Positions 35,309-46,911 are shown, counted from the stretch's first letter. The stretch: 64,000 bases of DNA from Triticum aestivum (GCF_018294505.1 NC_057809.1:131910979-131974978); one strand, 5' to 3'. A program made the numbers and translations. Notes: a model not told the origin generated them from the letters alone.

Positions 35309-36389
35309 AAAAGTTAGTAAATAAAAACATCAAAGGATAAAATGTTTATTTCAAGGTCTTGAGGTTAAAATTCATCATTAAGAATATATGAATATCAAAC
35401 TTCATAGTTGGGCTATAATAATTCAGAATTATATATGAACAAATTTTTTGAATCTATAAACGATAAGGATATACGCCTTGAAAACATGAGATGTTTCAAT
35501 TTTTATTTGAATCAAGAATTGTTTTGATATCAATGTTTTGTCTGAATAGATGTTGCAAAAGTTGTAAGTAACCCATAAAGGTTATGCAAGAAGAATCTTT
35601 ATAAAAATGGGTTAATTCAAGATATGATCAAGAAGAGTCTTGACATAACAATATTATGATCATAAATCCAATAATATTTATATTATGAATAAAATATTAT
35701 GGCTGAAAAGCTAGACGGATTAAGATCTAAGAAGCAGACAATACCAGCACAAATATCACAAAGTTTTTAGTTTGTAAAAACTAATGATGAAGGCTCTGCC
35801 ACAAGTAATGCATTAATAACACAAGATAAGTTGTTAAGTGTTATGCAACTAGATTATTGACTCTAGTGCAAGTGGGAGACTGTTGGAAATATGCCCTAGA
35901 GGCAATAATATTGTATTATTATATTATCATTATTCATAATTAAGAGTTTATATTTCATGCTATAACTGCTATGATCCTAGAATATGCAATTCAGTGGAAA
36001 ACTCATATGCACGTGTGGAATGATAAACGGTCAAACAATAGGTTCCGAGCCTTGCCTCTAGGACTGGCTTCAGCGTTTCTGGTGATCATGTTTTCCGTAT
36101 ATTAGGATATCGTTAAGTGCAACGATAGTCCTAAAAACAACATTGAGGGTATGACGTTAGAAGAATGATCATACACTAGTACAATGAGGTGCTATACAAA
36201 CGGTTTTTAACCCCTTTCCGCGACGGCATTTGGAACCGTCGCCTAGTGAGTGACGGTGATAGGGGGTCCTTCCCACATGACCCAGAAATCGTCGGGATAT
36301 GGCCCTCCTGGCACACGCGCTTGGCAAAATGAGTTCGTGTGCGGCCGGCGAGCGCTCAAATACGGAAATACGTATAGTAGAACTAAAAC

Positions 36390-38540
36390 AAATACATCCC
36401 ACACAGTCAGTCCCCGCTAAATGTTTCTGTTCGTATGTGAAGGAAATATGCCCTAGAGGCAATAATAAAGTTGTTATTTATGTTTCCTTATATCATGATA
36501 AATGTTTATTATTCATGCTAGAATTGTATTGACTGGAAACTTAGTACATGTGTGAATACATAGACAAAACTGAGTGTCCCTAGTATGCCTCTACTGGACT
36601 AGCTCGTTAATCAAAGATGGTTAAGTTTCCTAACCATAGACATGTGTTGTCATTTAATGAACGGGATCGCATCATTAGAGAATGATGTGATGGACAAGAC
36701 CCATCCGTTAGCTTAGCGCTATGATCATTTAGTTTGTTGGTATTGCTTTCTTCATGACTTATACATGTTCCTATGACTATGAGATTATGCAACTCCCGAA
36801 TACCGGAGGAACACTTAGTGTGCTATCAAACGTCATAATGTAACTAGGTGATTATAAAGATGCTCTACAGGTGTCTTCGATGGTGTTTGTTGAGTTGGCA
36901 TAGATCAAGATTACGATTTGTCACTCCGAGTATTGGAGAGGTATCTATGGGCCCTCTCGGTAATGCACATCACTATAAGCCTTGCAAGCAATGTGACTAA
37001 TGAGTTAGTTACGGGATGATGCATTACAGAACGAGTAAAGAGACTTGCCAGTAACGAGACTGAACTAGGTATGATGATACCGATGATTGAATCTCGGGCA
37101 AGTAACATATCAATGATAAAGGGAACAACGTATGTTGTTATGCGGTTTGACCGATAAAGATATTTGTAGAATATGTAGGAGCCAATATGAACATCCAGGT
37201 TCCGCTATTGGTTATTGACCGGAGATGTGTCCTGGTTATGTCTACATAGTTCTCGAACCCATAGGGTCCGCACGCTTAACGTTCGATCACGATATAGTAT
37301 TATATGAGTTATGTGATTTGATGACCGAAGTTTGTTAAGAGTACCGGATGAGATCACGGACATGAAGAGGAGTCTTGAAATGGTCGAGAGGTAAAGATAG
37401 ATATATTGGAAGGTTATATTCGGACACCGGAATGGTTCCGAAGAGTTTCGGGTATTTTCCGGAGTACCGGGAGTTTACCGGAACCCCCCGGGGGAAGTAA
37501 TGGGCCTTAATGGGCTTTAGTGGAAAGGAGAGAAGGGCCTCAAGGGTGGCCGCGCGCCCCCCAAGGGCTGGTCCGAATTGGACTAGGAGGGGCGGCACCC
37601 CCTCTCTTTCCTTCTCCCATCTTCCTCCTTCCCTCCTTCTCCTAGTTGGAATAGGAGGGGGCAAATCCTACTTGGACCGGGAGTCCAAGTAGGACTCGCC
37701 CCCCTTGGTGTGCCCCCTCTAGGGCCGTCCTCCTCTTCCCCCTCCTTTATATACGTGGGAGGGAGCACCCCAAAGGCACACCAAGTCTTCTCTTACCCAT
37801 GTGCAGTGCCCCCCTCCACAGTTACACACCTTGGTCATATTGTCGTAGTGCTTAGGCGAAGCCCTGTGCCGGTAACTTCATCATCACTGTCGCCACGCCG
37901 TCATGCTGACGAAACTCTCCCTCGTCGATAACTAAATCAAGAGCTCGAGGGACATCATCGAGCTGAACGTGTGTTGAACACGGAGGTGCCGTACGTTCGG
38001 TGCTAGGATCGGTTGAATCGCGAAGGCGTTCGACTACATCAACTGCGTTACTAAACACTTCCGCTTTCGGTCTACGAGAGTACGTGGAAACACTCTCCCC
38101 TCTCGTTGCTATGTATCTCCTAGATATATCTTGCGTGATCGTAGGAAATTTTTTGAAATACCGTGTTCCCCAACAGTATGTACATCCCACACAGTTGCTC
38201 CAAGGAAAATGTTTCCGTTCACAGGTACATCACACAAAATTTTCCCGTTAAATCATTTGTGATAGCATTGCCATTCCACACGATATTAACAATTTTATTG
38301 TTTGCTTTATTGAATGCATCACACACGGTCCGTAGAAGAAACTGTGTGGCAAAGGTTGTCCATCACACATAGTTTTTATGTGGTAAACGTTTGCGCACGG
38401 TGGCTTAACGCAAACAGTTTTCAAGAGAAGGCCGTGTGTGATTGTTCATTAATCCAACACGGTTTATTCCTATAAAATGTGTGTGTTATTGCATGCATCA
38501 CACAAGGTGTTTTATCAATAACTTTTTGCAATAGAAAAAC
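36390..38540 (+). repeat. Left subterminal repeats of CACTA H
   Basis: TACATCCCACACAGT occurs at about 36391 and, beyond the inserted solo LTR, at 38181, each followed by a related AAATGTTTC(T/C)GTTC block. More units with TCACACAC/AACGTTTG wording follow to about 38540. Such repeats bind transposase in CACTA elements. The solo LTR inserted between the first two units. Confidence 0.6.
36438..38175 (+). repeat. Solo copia LTR (Angela/WIS type) with perfect target duplication
   Basis: Opens TGAAGGAAATATGCCC, closes GTGTTCCCCAACA, 1738 bp, flanked by GTATG at 36433-36437 and 38176-38180. With no internal sequence and a clean duplication it is a solo LTR left by recombination between the two LTRs of one element. 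A TTTATATACG box lies near 37746. It is inserted in CACTA H, so it is younger than H. Confidence 0.93.
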
Positions 38541-38849
38541 CCAATTAGCTGGATAATTATCCGATTATTAATTATCCATTTATTAATCTAATTGACATTT
38601 CATATTACGCACACAATATATTTCATTTTCATAATTGAAATACATCAAAGTACAACATCATATAGCTTCAGTACTCAGCTACCCCATTACACAACTACAC
38701 CAGCACCAAGTTTCACATGCAACATCTATAACCTTTTGAAATTAGCATCATAGATGATACATAGACAGATGTATCTCATCTGGAAAACTGCTGAAGCAGA
38801 AGGCGAATATTGAGCCTACATTGTTGTTCAAGGTCTTTGTAACTTTAGG

Positions 38850-39239
38850 CTAGTGCATGTGGATGATTGACCGTTCATCCTTTGTCCTCTTCGGGAACAC
38901 TTCAATATTGTACCGTGGGTGTTGTATGAATACCTTCATCGCCTCCTGACCATACAGGTGGTTTGAGAGGTAATCATCAGTGAACTGCTTTGAAAAGGCC
39001 TGAAAACAAGGATGTGCATAAATATCTTCTCTATATTGGAAATGGGGTAAAGGAACAAAAAAGGCAAGGTTTAATAGTTAGAACCATCCTGTAGACAAAG
39101 ATCCTGTTGTTTTTTGTAGCTAATTTCTTTATCCTAACAATCTTTCTGAGTTTCTTGACTTGACTGATATTCATGGAAAACTCATTTCCCCATATGCAAA
39201 AAGGGTCAAACTGTGGGTCAAAACCTCTGACAGCAGGAC
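38850..39239 (-). pseudogene. Last two exons of an unrecognised gene in CACTA H
   Basis: Exon 1, about 39239-39090, follows a TGCACATGTAG acceptor and reads GPAVRGFDPQFDPFCIWGN, then SMNISQVKKLRKIVRIKK. Exon 2, 38999-38850, follows CTTGTTTTCAG and reads AFSKQFTDDYLSNHLYGQ, then MKVFIQHPRYNIEVFPKR, ending at TAG. The 5' part should lie to the right. I recognise no family with certainty. It is either a captured host gene or a CACTA accessory gene. The donor of exon 1 is unclear. Confidence 0.45.
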
Positions 39240-39510
39240 CTACATGTGCAAGACCAAATTGTTAAAAACCAAAATATTAGAATGGTTCCTACAATTGCAC
39301 AACAATATGTTATTAGACAACGGACCATGCACGTGCTAACCTCGATTGTAAACCTCAGTGCTTCCCATTGTTTCCCTGCAACACATATAAGGTAGTTAGT
39401 CATGAGGTTAAGTAAGGGTTCGCATGCTATCAGTAAAATATGTTGATGAAAAATAAGCACATTGTAGATTCATCAGATTAATTCAAGCCACATGGAAAAC
39501 CCATTTATCC

Positions 39511-40310
39511 AAACCAAGCATGATTAAGAACTAGGAAATATAGCATTTGTATATGTTTCTCATGTATTAAGTGCAGCCAAATTTGATTTATTCCTCACAT
39601 GCACAACAATACAAAATTCTACTCATGACAATTGGACATCGCATTGCATAATTGAACCAAGCAGTTAACTAAACACCACAACAAATGAACCAAACATTAG
39701 CTGAGCACCACATTGCACAATATAACATACTCCTAATAGAAGATCAAATAGTTAACCAAACCAAGCATGATTAACAACTTGGAAATATAGCAATTGTATT
39801 TGTTTCTCATGTATTTACTACAGCCAAATTCAATTTATTCCTCACATGGTATACAATAACAAAATGCACCCACAACTATTGAACTTCGCATTGCAGAATT
39901 GAACCAAAAAGTTAACTAAACACCACAACACAAATGAACCAAACGTTAACTGAGCACCACATTGCACAATGTATAACCAAACCAAGCATGCTTGACAACT
40001 TGGAAATATAGCAATTGTATTCGTTTCTCATGTATTTTGTAAAGATAAATTCAATTTATTTCTCACATGGAAGACAATACAAAATTGCAGCCTGGAGATG
40101 AACATCACATTTGTAGAGTTGAACCAAACAGTTAACTGAAGACGACAACTAATTAACAAAATAGTTAATAAGTGAGCACCACACTGCACGACATATAGAA
40201 CATATACACTAGAACAACAGATTGCATGGTAAAATTAGATAGCACAATTCACTAGAATTTGTGAAGGAAAGGCAGGAGCAGCACATGCAACGAGTAAACC
40301 AAGCATGCTT
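39511..40310. repeat. Imperfect tandem repeat, unit about 220-250 bp
   Basis: AAACCAAGCATG starts units at about 39511, 39758, 39979 and 40296. Units share CTTGGAAATATAGCAATTGTAT, GTTTCTCATGTATT, TTATTCCTCACATG, GTTAACTAAACACCACAAC and GAGCACCACATTGCACAA in the same order. AT-rich, non-coding, within CACTA H, probably in an intron of the minus-strand gene whose last exons lie at 38850-39239. Confidence 0.65.
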
Positions 40311-40321
40311 AACTGGCATAG

Positions 40322-40576
40322 CTAGCAAATGGCAAGGTTCTCCTCCAAGATCTGGGGGTCGACACGAATGGCAGCCATCGCGACCTCATCCGCGCGTGCG
40401 GCCGCGATTCGCTTCTCCGCTGCCAAATGTTCATTGAGATCCTGGCTATACTGCGTGCACCATGGCTTAGGGCGGCGCTTATTTGGTGGAGGGGTCGGTG
40501 ATTTGGGTGGAAGATTTTGCACTCGCGCCGGCGGTCGGGGTATGTGGGATGTGGAAGGAGGAGGAGGATGGGGGTC
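40322..40576 (-). pseudogene. Pro-rich coding fragment in CACTA H
   Basis: A minus-strand frame without ATG runs from a TAA upstream of PDPHPPPPSTSHIPRPP to a TAG at 40322, through PKSPTPPPNKRRPKPWCTQY and LNEHLAAEKRIAAARADEV. The mix of Pro-rich and Ala/Arg-rich helical parts looks coding, and it could be an early exon of the gene ending at 38850. No family recognised. The intervening 39240-40321 holds the tandem repeat. Confidence 0.35.
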
Positions 40577-41094
40577 AGGTGTGGATTACCTGCCTGGATA
40601 CTGCAAGGCCGAGCAGCGTGAAGGAGGGTCGCCGGCGAGGAGGCGGCACTGCAAGCAAGGAGTGAAGGTTTCAACTTGGAAAGGAAGGCGAAAACAGGGG
40701 AAATGTGGCTTTTGGTAAGGGGGAGGGGACGGGGAGGTAGATATTTTCGCGGAAGCCAAAAATTGGAATCGCTTCAGCGAAAAAACTGGCGCGCAAAGTG
40801 TCATCAGACATGGTCCCTTATTCAGAACTGTGTACAATATGTGAACATCACAAACAATTCAGATAGCTTAACCCGTGTGTGATGAGTTTGAATGTCAAAT
40901 ATTTTGGTTCGAATTTCCCTGGTTATAGTGGTCATCCAGGTCATTGCATAATTTGGGTACACAAAGGAGACTACAGCACACCCACACTTCTTAATCAAGC
41001 AAGTTCAGCAATTAAACAGAGCTAGCTGACCTAAACATTACTCTAACAAATTAAAGACCAGCGCTCTTATAATTAAACAAAACAAAGAGTACTA

Positions 41095-41654
41095 CTACGG
41101 CTGGTGCTCGTCGATCTCCGACGCCGCCTCCATGTCCAGCTTGGCAAGCATCTCGCCATCCGTGTTCGCCATATCTTTGGAATAGGCCGCCACAAGCTGG
41201 GCATGGGCGGCCGCAATTTGGGCTTTGGCGGGCTCCGTCATGGCAAGGTATGCCACATAGGAATGGACGGCTGCTCGAACTCTCTCGCGATTGCCAACTC
41301 TTTGGCCGTGTGTTGCCGACCGTTGTCTGAGAAGCTTTATTTGATTTGTGCGGTGACCACCATGCGCTGGGCGTGGACGGCCTCGACATAGTCGTGGGCG
41401 GTCTCCATCAGGGCTAAGACCGCCACTGCAAAAGGGACAGCTATTGTGCCGCTCTCGCCAATTGCTATCCCCGAGGCAGATGCTGCTGCCGCCACCTGAG
41501 AAGCAACATCGTCTATTTGGGATGCCTTGGCCGCCCGGACACATATTGCGGTCGCCCTCATGAAGCTTGTTAGCACGCGCCTGGCGGCTGCGGCCGCGCT
41601 CTCGCCGGAGTGGGCCGCCGAAGTTGCCCTCACGATGCGGGTACACGTCCCCAT
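41095..41654 (-). pseudogene. Ala-rich hypothetical protein in CACTA H, one frameshift
   Basis: ATG at 41654 opens MGTCTRIVRATSAAHSGESA and runs as an Ala-rich helical frame to about 41337 (VAAAASASGIAIG, ALMETAHDYVEAVHA). After a shift around 41340 the reading continues LLRQRSATHGQRVGNRER, then YLAMTEPAKAQIAAAHAQ, to a stop at 41095. Both halves are long amphipathic helices; no known domain. It lies between the Pro-rich fragment and the 503-bp array, in the same orientation as the other minus-strand remnants of H. The spacer 40577-41094 shows nothing else. Confidence 0.45.
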
Positions 41655-41889
41655 GTTTCACAAGCGACGATTAAGCAGTGAAATGATATTTTAAGGAGCA
41701 GGCTGGTGTGCTTGACACTCCGACGGTGCTCCAAGATATTTTGTGCTACATCTCACACGGTTGGTGATAATAAACTATGTGCGGTCTACTTGATTTTTCA
41801 ACTTGATTTCAATTACGTAATGGGGGCACAGCTGCAAAGGATGGTGTTTGAATTGCTAGAACTTTTATCCGCAGTGAACATGCAACTAT

Positions 41890-44800
41890 AGGTGTGTTGT
41901 CAAAAAAATTGGAATTATTCAGGGTTCGTTTGGATGTTTTTGTGCATTAACTTGGTTTTGTAGGCATTTCAGGTGCATAATTCAAATTTGAACTACATGC
42001 ACATGCTCTAGTGCATATAAACTGGTTGAAAAATCAAATATATGTCCTTGGTTGCATGCTTAGGTCCCATGCAATAAATGGGAATGAGTGTCAAACACCC
42101 TGCCATCGTCACTTGACCGCAAACATTGAGATACTTGGTTTTTTAAATTCTAGTAAATCCAAAACTCGTCTGAAATTCATGAAACTCGGCATGCTACCAT
42201 GGAGCGCCAACAACATGACGTCGTAAAATTTTTGTCCCATTCTGGGCAGGTTTGGGTATAAGCTTCTCCCAAACTAGAGCTTCTCACAAAAAAGCATGAT
42301 GGTTTCGGCAGGGAACGTGCCACCTTTGGAGACGAAACAATATCTGTTGCCTCTTATTGCTTCCAAAAAATTTCTAGTGTCAACGTAGAACAACAGGAGT
42401 GTTGTGTTTAAGTTTGGAATTTTTCGGGGTTCGTTTGGACATTTTTATACATTAACTAGATTTTGTAGGCATTTCAGGTGCATAATTAAAATTTGATCTA
42501 CATGCACATGCTCCAGTGCATATAAACTGGTTGAAAAAATCAAATATGTGTCCTTCATTCCATGGTTAGGTCTCATGCAAGAAATGGGAATGAATTTCAA
42601 ACACCGTGCCACCGTCACTTGGCCGCAAACATTGAGATACCTAGTTTTTAAATTCTAGTAAATGCAAAACTCATCTGAAATTCATGAAATTTGGCATGCT
42701 ATCATGGAGCGGCATCAACATGTCGTGGTAAAAAATTTGTCCCATTTGGGTTAGGTTTGGGTATAAGCTTCTCTCAAACCAGAGCTTCTCACAACAAGCG
42801 TGATGGTTTTGATAGGGAACATGCCACATTTGGGGACGAAACGATATCCGTTGCCTCTTATTGCTTCTACAAAATTCTACTGTAAACATAGAACAACAGG
42901 AGTGTTGTGTTCAATTTTGGAATTTTTCAGGGTTCGTTTGGACATTTTATACACTAACTAGGTTTTTTTAGGCATTTCAGGTGCATAATTCAAATTTGAA
43001 CTACAAGCACATGCTCCGATGCATATAAACTGGTTGAAAAATCAAATATGTGTCCTTGGTTCCATGCTTAGGTCCCATGCACGAAATGGGAATGAATTTC
43101 AAACACCCTGCCACCGTCACTCGGCCGCAAACATTGAGATACCTGGTTTTTAAATTCTAGTAAATCCAAAACTCATCTGAAATTCATGAAACTTGGCACG
43201 CTATCATGGAGCAGCATCAACATGCCGTGGTAAAAAATTTGTCCCATTTGGGGCAGGTTTGGGTATAAGCGTCTCACAAACCAGAGCTTCTCACAACAAG
43301 TGTGATGGTTTCGGTAGGGAACGTGCCACCTTCGGGGACGAAACGATATCCGTTGCCTCTTATTGCTTTCAAAATTTTTCTAGTGTCAACATGGAACAAC
43401 AGGAGTGTTGTGTTTAATTTTTGAATTTTTTGGGGTTCGTTTGGACATTTTTATACATTAACTTGGTTTTGTAGGCATTTCAGGTGCATAATTCAAATTT
43501 GAAGTACATGCACATGCTCCAATGCATATAAACTGGTTGAGAAATCAAATCTGTGTCCTTGGTTGCATGCTTTGGTCCCATGCAAGAGATGGGAATGAAT
43601 TTCAAACACCCTGCCACTGTCACTCGGCCGCAGACATTGAGATACCTGGATTTTAAATTCTAGTAAATCCAAAACTCGTCTAAAATTCATGAAACTTGGC
43701 ATGCTATCATGGAGCGGCATCGACATGCCATGGTAAAAATGTTGTCCCATTTGGGGCAGCTTTGGGTATAAGCATCTCACAAACCAGAGCTTCTCACAAC
43801 AAGCGTGATGGTTTCGGTAGGGAACATGACACCTTTGGGGACGAAATGATATCCGTTGCCTCTTATTGCTTTCAAAAAAATTCTAGTATCAACATAGAAT
43901 AACAGCATTTTTATGTTTAATTTTTGAATTTTTCGGCGTTCGTTTGGACATTTTTATACGTTAACTTGGTTTTGTAGGCATTTTAGGTGCATAATTTAAA
44001 TTTGAACTACGTGCACATGCTCCAGTGCATATATACCGGTTGAAAAATCAAATATGTGTCCTTGGTTGCATGCTTTAGTCCCATGCAAGAAATGGGAATG
44101 AATTTCAAACACCCTGCCACCGTCACTCGGCCGCAAACATTGAGAGACCTGGTTTTTAAATTCTAGTAAATCCAAAACTCGTCTGAAATTCATGAAACTT
44201 GGCATGCTATCATGGAGCGGCATCAACATGTCGTGGTAAAAATGTTGTCCCATTTGGGGCAGGTTTGGGTATAAGCGTCTCACAAACCAGAGCTTCTCAC
44301 AACAAGCGTGATGGTTTCGGTAGGGAATGTGCCACCTTTGGGGGCGAAACGATATTTTTTGCCTGTTATTGCTTTTAAAATTTTTGTAGTGTCAACATAG
44401 AACAACAGGAGTGTTGTGTTTAATTTCTGAATTTTTCGGGGTTCGTTTGGACATTTTTATACATTAACTTGGTTTTGTAGGCATTTCAGGTGCATAATTC
44501 AAATTTGAACTACATGCACATGCTCCAGTGTATATAAACTGGTTGAAAAATCAAATTTGTGTCCTTGCTTCCATGCTTAGATCCCATGCAAGAAATGAGA
44601 ATGAATTTCAAACACCCTGCTACCGCCACTCGGCCGCAAACATTGAGATACCTGGTTTTTAAATTCTAGTAAATTCAAAACTCGTCTGAAATTCATGAAA
44701 CTTGGCATGCTATCATGGAGCGGCATCAACATGCCATGGTAAAATTGTTGTCCCATTTGGGGCAGGTTTGGGTATAAGCGTCTCACAAACCAGAGCTTCT

Positions 44801-45045
44801 CACAACAAGCGTGACGGTTTCGGTAGGGAACCTGCCACCTTTGGGGAGGAAACGATATCCATTGCCTCTTATTGCTTTCAAAAAATTTCTAGTGTCAACA
44901 TAAAACAACAGGAGTGTTTTGTTTAATTTTGGAATTTTTCGGGGTTCGTTTAGACATTTTTATACATTAACTGGGTTTTCTAGGCATTTTATATGCATAA
45001 CTCAAATTTGAACTACATGCATTTGCTCTAGTGCATATAAATTGT
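41890..45045. repeat. 503-bp tandem array, about 6.3 copies
   Basis: The marker TAGGCATTT occurs at 41961, 42466, 42969, 43472, 43975, 44478 and 44981: spacings 505, then 503 five times. Units share blocks such as TTCGTTTGGACATTTTTATA, AGGTGCATAATTCAAATTTG, CATGAAACTTGGCATGCTAT and ACAACAAGCGTGATGGTTTC. The last copy is cut at about 45045. Short frames seen in each unit on both strands repeat with the unit and are not genes. The array lies wholly inside CACTA H. The near-identical length and sequence suggest recent amplification. Confidence 0.93.
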
Positions 45046-45924
45046 GTGTGTTCTGTTAACCATTCACGTGACGCCATGCCTCACTCTTTTAATGGCTAGG
45101 AGGTGTCGTGCGGACAGGTGCTTGAGTGTTTGACTAAATGGGAGGCGTGTGAGCTGTCCTCCAATGCGGAGGCTCACCGGGAAGCATGTGAACTGTATGC
45201 TGCACAAGATTTGTGTAGCTCTTGATCGCAAATGTTTTAGTTAGAACACCCGCATGCAAACCAACAGATTCCCCGGGAAGCCAAGAGAAAATGTGTCGAG
45301 CAAGATTTTGCAGCTCTTGATCGCAAACGTTTTAGATAGAACACTCGTATGTAAAGTGAGAGCTATGGTCTTCCCCCTTAAGTCAAGGGAAAATTCGCAG
45401 CGTAGGATTTATGCATCCCTTCAACGCAAATGGTTGTTTTGGATAACCCGTGTGCAACCACGTACAAACTATTTGGTAAGATTTCCATCTGTCATATTGG
45501 GTATGTTGCCATTTATCAAACTGGAAAGATTGACATTTGTTGATCTAGTAACATTGCCATTTGTCAATCCTTGTAACACTGCGATTTGTCAAAATATGAA
45601 ACTAAAAAACACTAGCACTATCTAATTTTTGCAACTAATATTCAGTAATTAAGCATAGATTTCATTCATAGATTAAGCGGGCGTTCTTAATTTATACAAA
45701 CAGTTCAACTCAACAGCTGAACCGACCAAACTTTTCCCCAATTGTTGCCAACCACGTACTGAAATAGCTAGTTCAACTATATATACTAGCTAATTTTAAG
45801 TACGTTGTACAGTTCCACCACACATCTATAGTCAGATGAACTGAACAAAATAGCCCCTAAATACTACTACTACAGAGGGGCTTTGTGCAACTTCCGGCAG
45901 CCTCTCCTCTGCCGAGCGCACTCA
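45046..45924. other. CACTA H spacer with two small repeat sets
   Basis: About three 95-100-bp units marked by CTTGATCGCAAA at 45221 and 45315 and CTTCAACGCAAA at 45416, then four 25-bp units of the form ATTGCCATTTGTCAA between about 45487 and 45598. The rest is AT-rich and without a convincing frame. Confidence 0.5.
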
Positions 45925-46674
45925 TTAAGAGGCAGAGGAGGAGGAGGAGGAGCCTACCGACGAGCTGGACAAATGCAATACGATGCTTGCCACTGCTGCA
46001 TGTTCAGCGACGCTCGCCAGCTCAAACGCCCATTGCCGCTCCAGATGATCCCTCTCGAAGCGGCCAGACTGCTCATAGATCTCCTGATTCCTCGCCTCTG
46101 TGATGGCGTGTGCTGCAGCTACGGCTGCGGTTAGGCTCTTTGCATGCTCGACGAGGCGCTCCTCCTCCTCCCGCAGGAACTCGATGTAGCGCGCAAGGTC
46201 TCTAACGCACGTGCGGGCCTCCACCTCCACCTCCTGCCTTCGGGCCGTGGTGGCGAAGCGGGTGATGATCCCGGTGGTCGACGGTGGGGCTGGCGGCCAA
46301 GGCGGCTGATGATGGGGTGGCGGCCACGACCACCACCTCCCGCCTTCGGGCCGTGGTGGCGGAGCGGGTGATGGCCATGATGGCCGGCAGTGGGGTGGCG
46401 GCCACAACAGCCACCTCCCGCCTTCGGGCCGCGGCGGTAGAGCGGGAGATGGCCCTGGCTTTCGATGGTGGTGTGGCGGCAACGGCGGCCGGCAATAGTG
46501 CCGACGGGCAACGGCGGTGGAGCATGTAGTGGGTGTTCCGCGCACACCCAGTAGGGACGCTACCCGCACTACACTACGCCTGGGACTGCGCCGCCACCGC
46601 GTTGTAGCCTCCCAGCTGGAGTTGTCCTCTAATGACGGTGGAGTGGCTGAGCGACGACGACGGAGCGGTGCCAT
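45925..46674 (-). CDS. Pro/Arg-rich ORF of 249 aa in CACTA H
   Basis: Unbroken from ATG 46674 to the stop at 45925. I chose this ATG because a TATATAAA box lies about 85 bp upstream on the same strand (46756-46763) and the frame opens MAPLRRRRSATPPSLEDNSS. The middle holds tandem Pro/Trp-rich units (PPRPEGGRWLLWPPPHCRPS, then a close second copy and a partial third). The C-terminal third is different: a long helix, EVEARTCVRDLARYIEFLRE onward, likely a coiled coil, ending in Ser-rich residues. Unknown function. Being unbroken with a core promoter it may be expressed. Long frames on the other strand are its shadow. Confidence 0.55.
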   Translation of the reverse strand: MAPLRRRRSATPPSLEDNSSWEATTRWRRSPRRSVVRVASLLGVRGTPTTCSTAVARRHYCRPPLPPHHHRKPGPSPALPPRPEGGRWLLWPPPHCRPSWPSPAPPPRPEGGRWWSWPPPHHQPPWPPAPPSTTGIITRFATTARRQEVEVEARTCVRDLARYIEFLREEEERLVEHAKSLTAAVAAAHAITEARNQEIYEQSGRFERDHLERQWAFELASVAEHAAVASIVLHLSSSSVGSSSSSSAS

Positions 46675-46755
46675 TGGCGATTGTGGGAGAAGCAAACGAG
46701 ATAAGATACAGGGAGGGAGGGGAAAATGCGACATAGGTCTCGCCGTCCGTGAGGG

Positions 46756-46763
46756 TTTATATA
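46756..46763 (-). promoter_or_regulatory. TATA box of the Pro/Arg-rich ORF
   Basis: TATATAAA on the minus strand, about 85 bp before the ATG at 46674, giving a likely start near 46725 and a leader of about 50 nt. Confidence 0.55.
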
Positions 46764-46911
46764 GCAGGCCGGTAAGCATTGGGAATTTGGGGGATTTCAC
46801 CGAGTCGGGCGGGAAGCTTGCACGGGAAACTGCGGGGTTGCGTGGGAACGGGCTCACTGGCGATTCATTGGCGCCACCGTTTGGCGAGAAGAATGCCCCC
46901 GTGCGTTGCAC

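Noticed and set aside
36169..36462. 97-codon minus-strand frame at the CACTA left end
   Set aside because: Spans the host LTR/CACTA/solo-LTR junctions, so it cannot be an old gene.
42671..44926. Repeated short frames (MACYHGAASTC type on plus, MRRLYPNLPQMG type on minus)
   Set aside because: They recur once per 503-bp unit because the DNA repeats; mostly 60-95 codons and differing ends, with no sign of a gene.
41890..45045. Possible CRISPR-like or rDNA spacer array
   Set aside because: Units are contiguous 503-bp copies without spacers, in a plant transposon; no rRNA sequence adjoins.
46131..46547. Minus- and plus-strand frames overlapping the Pro/Arg-rich ORF
   Set aside because: GC-rich low-complexity DNA stays open in several frames; only the frame with a TATA box and a helical C-terminus was kept.
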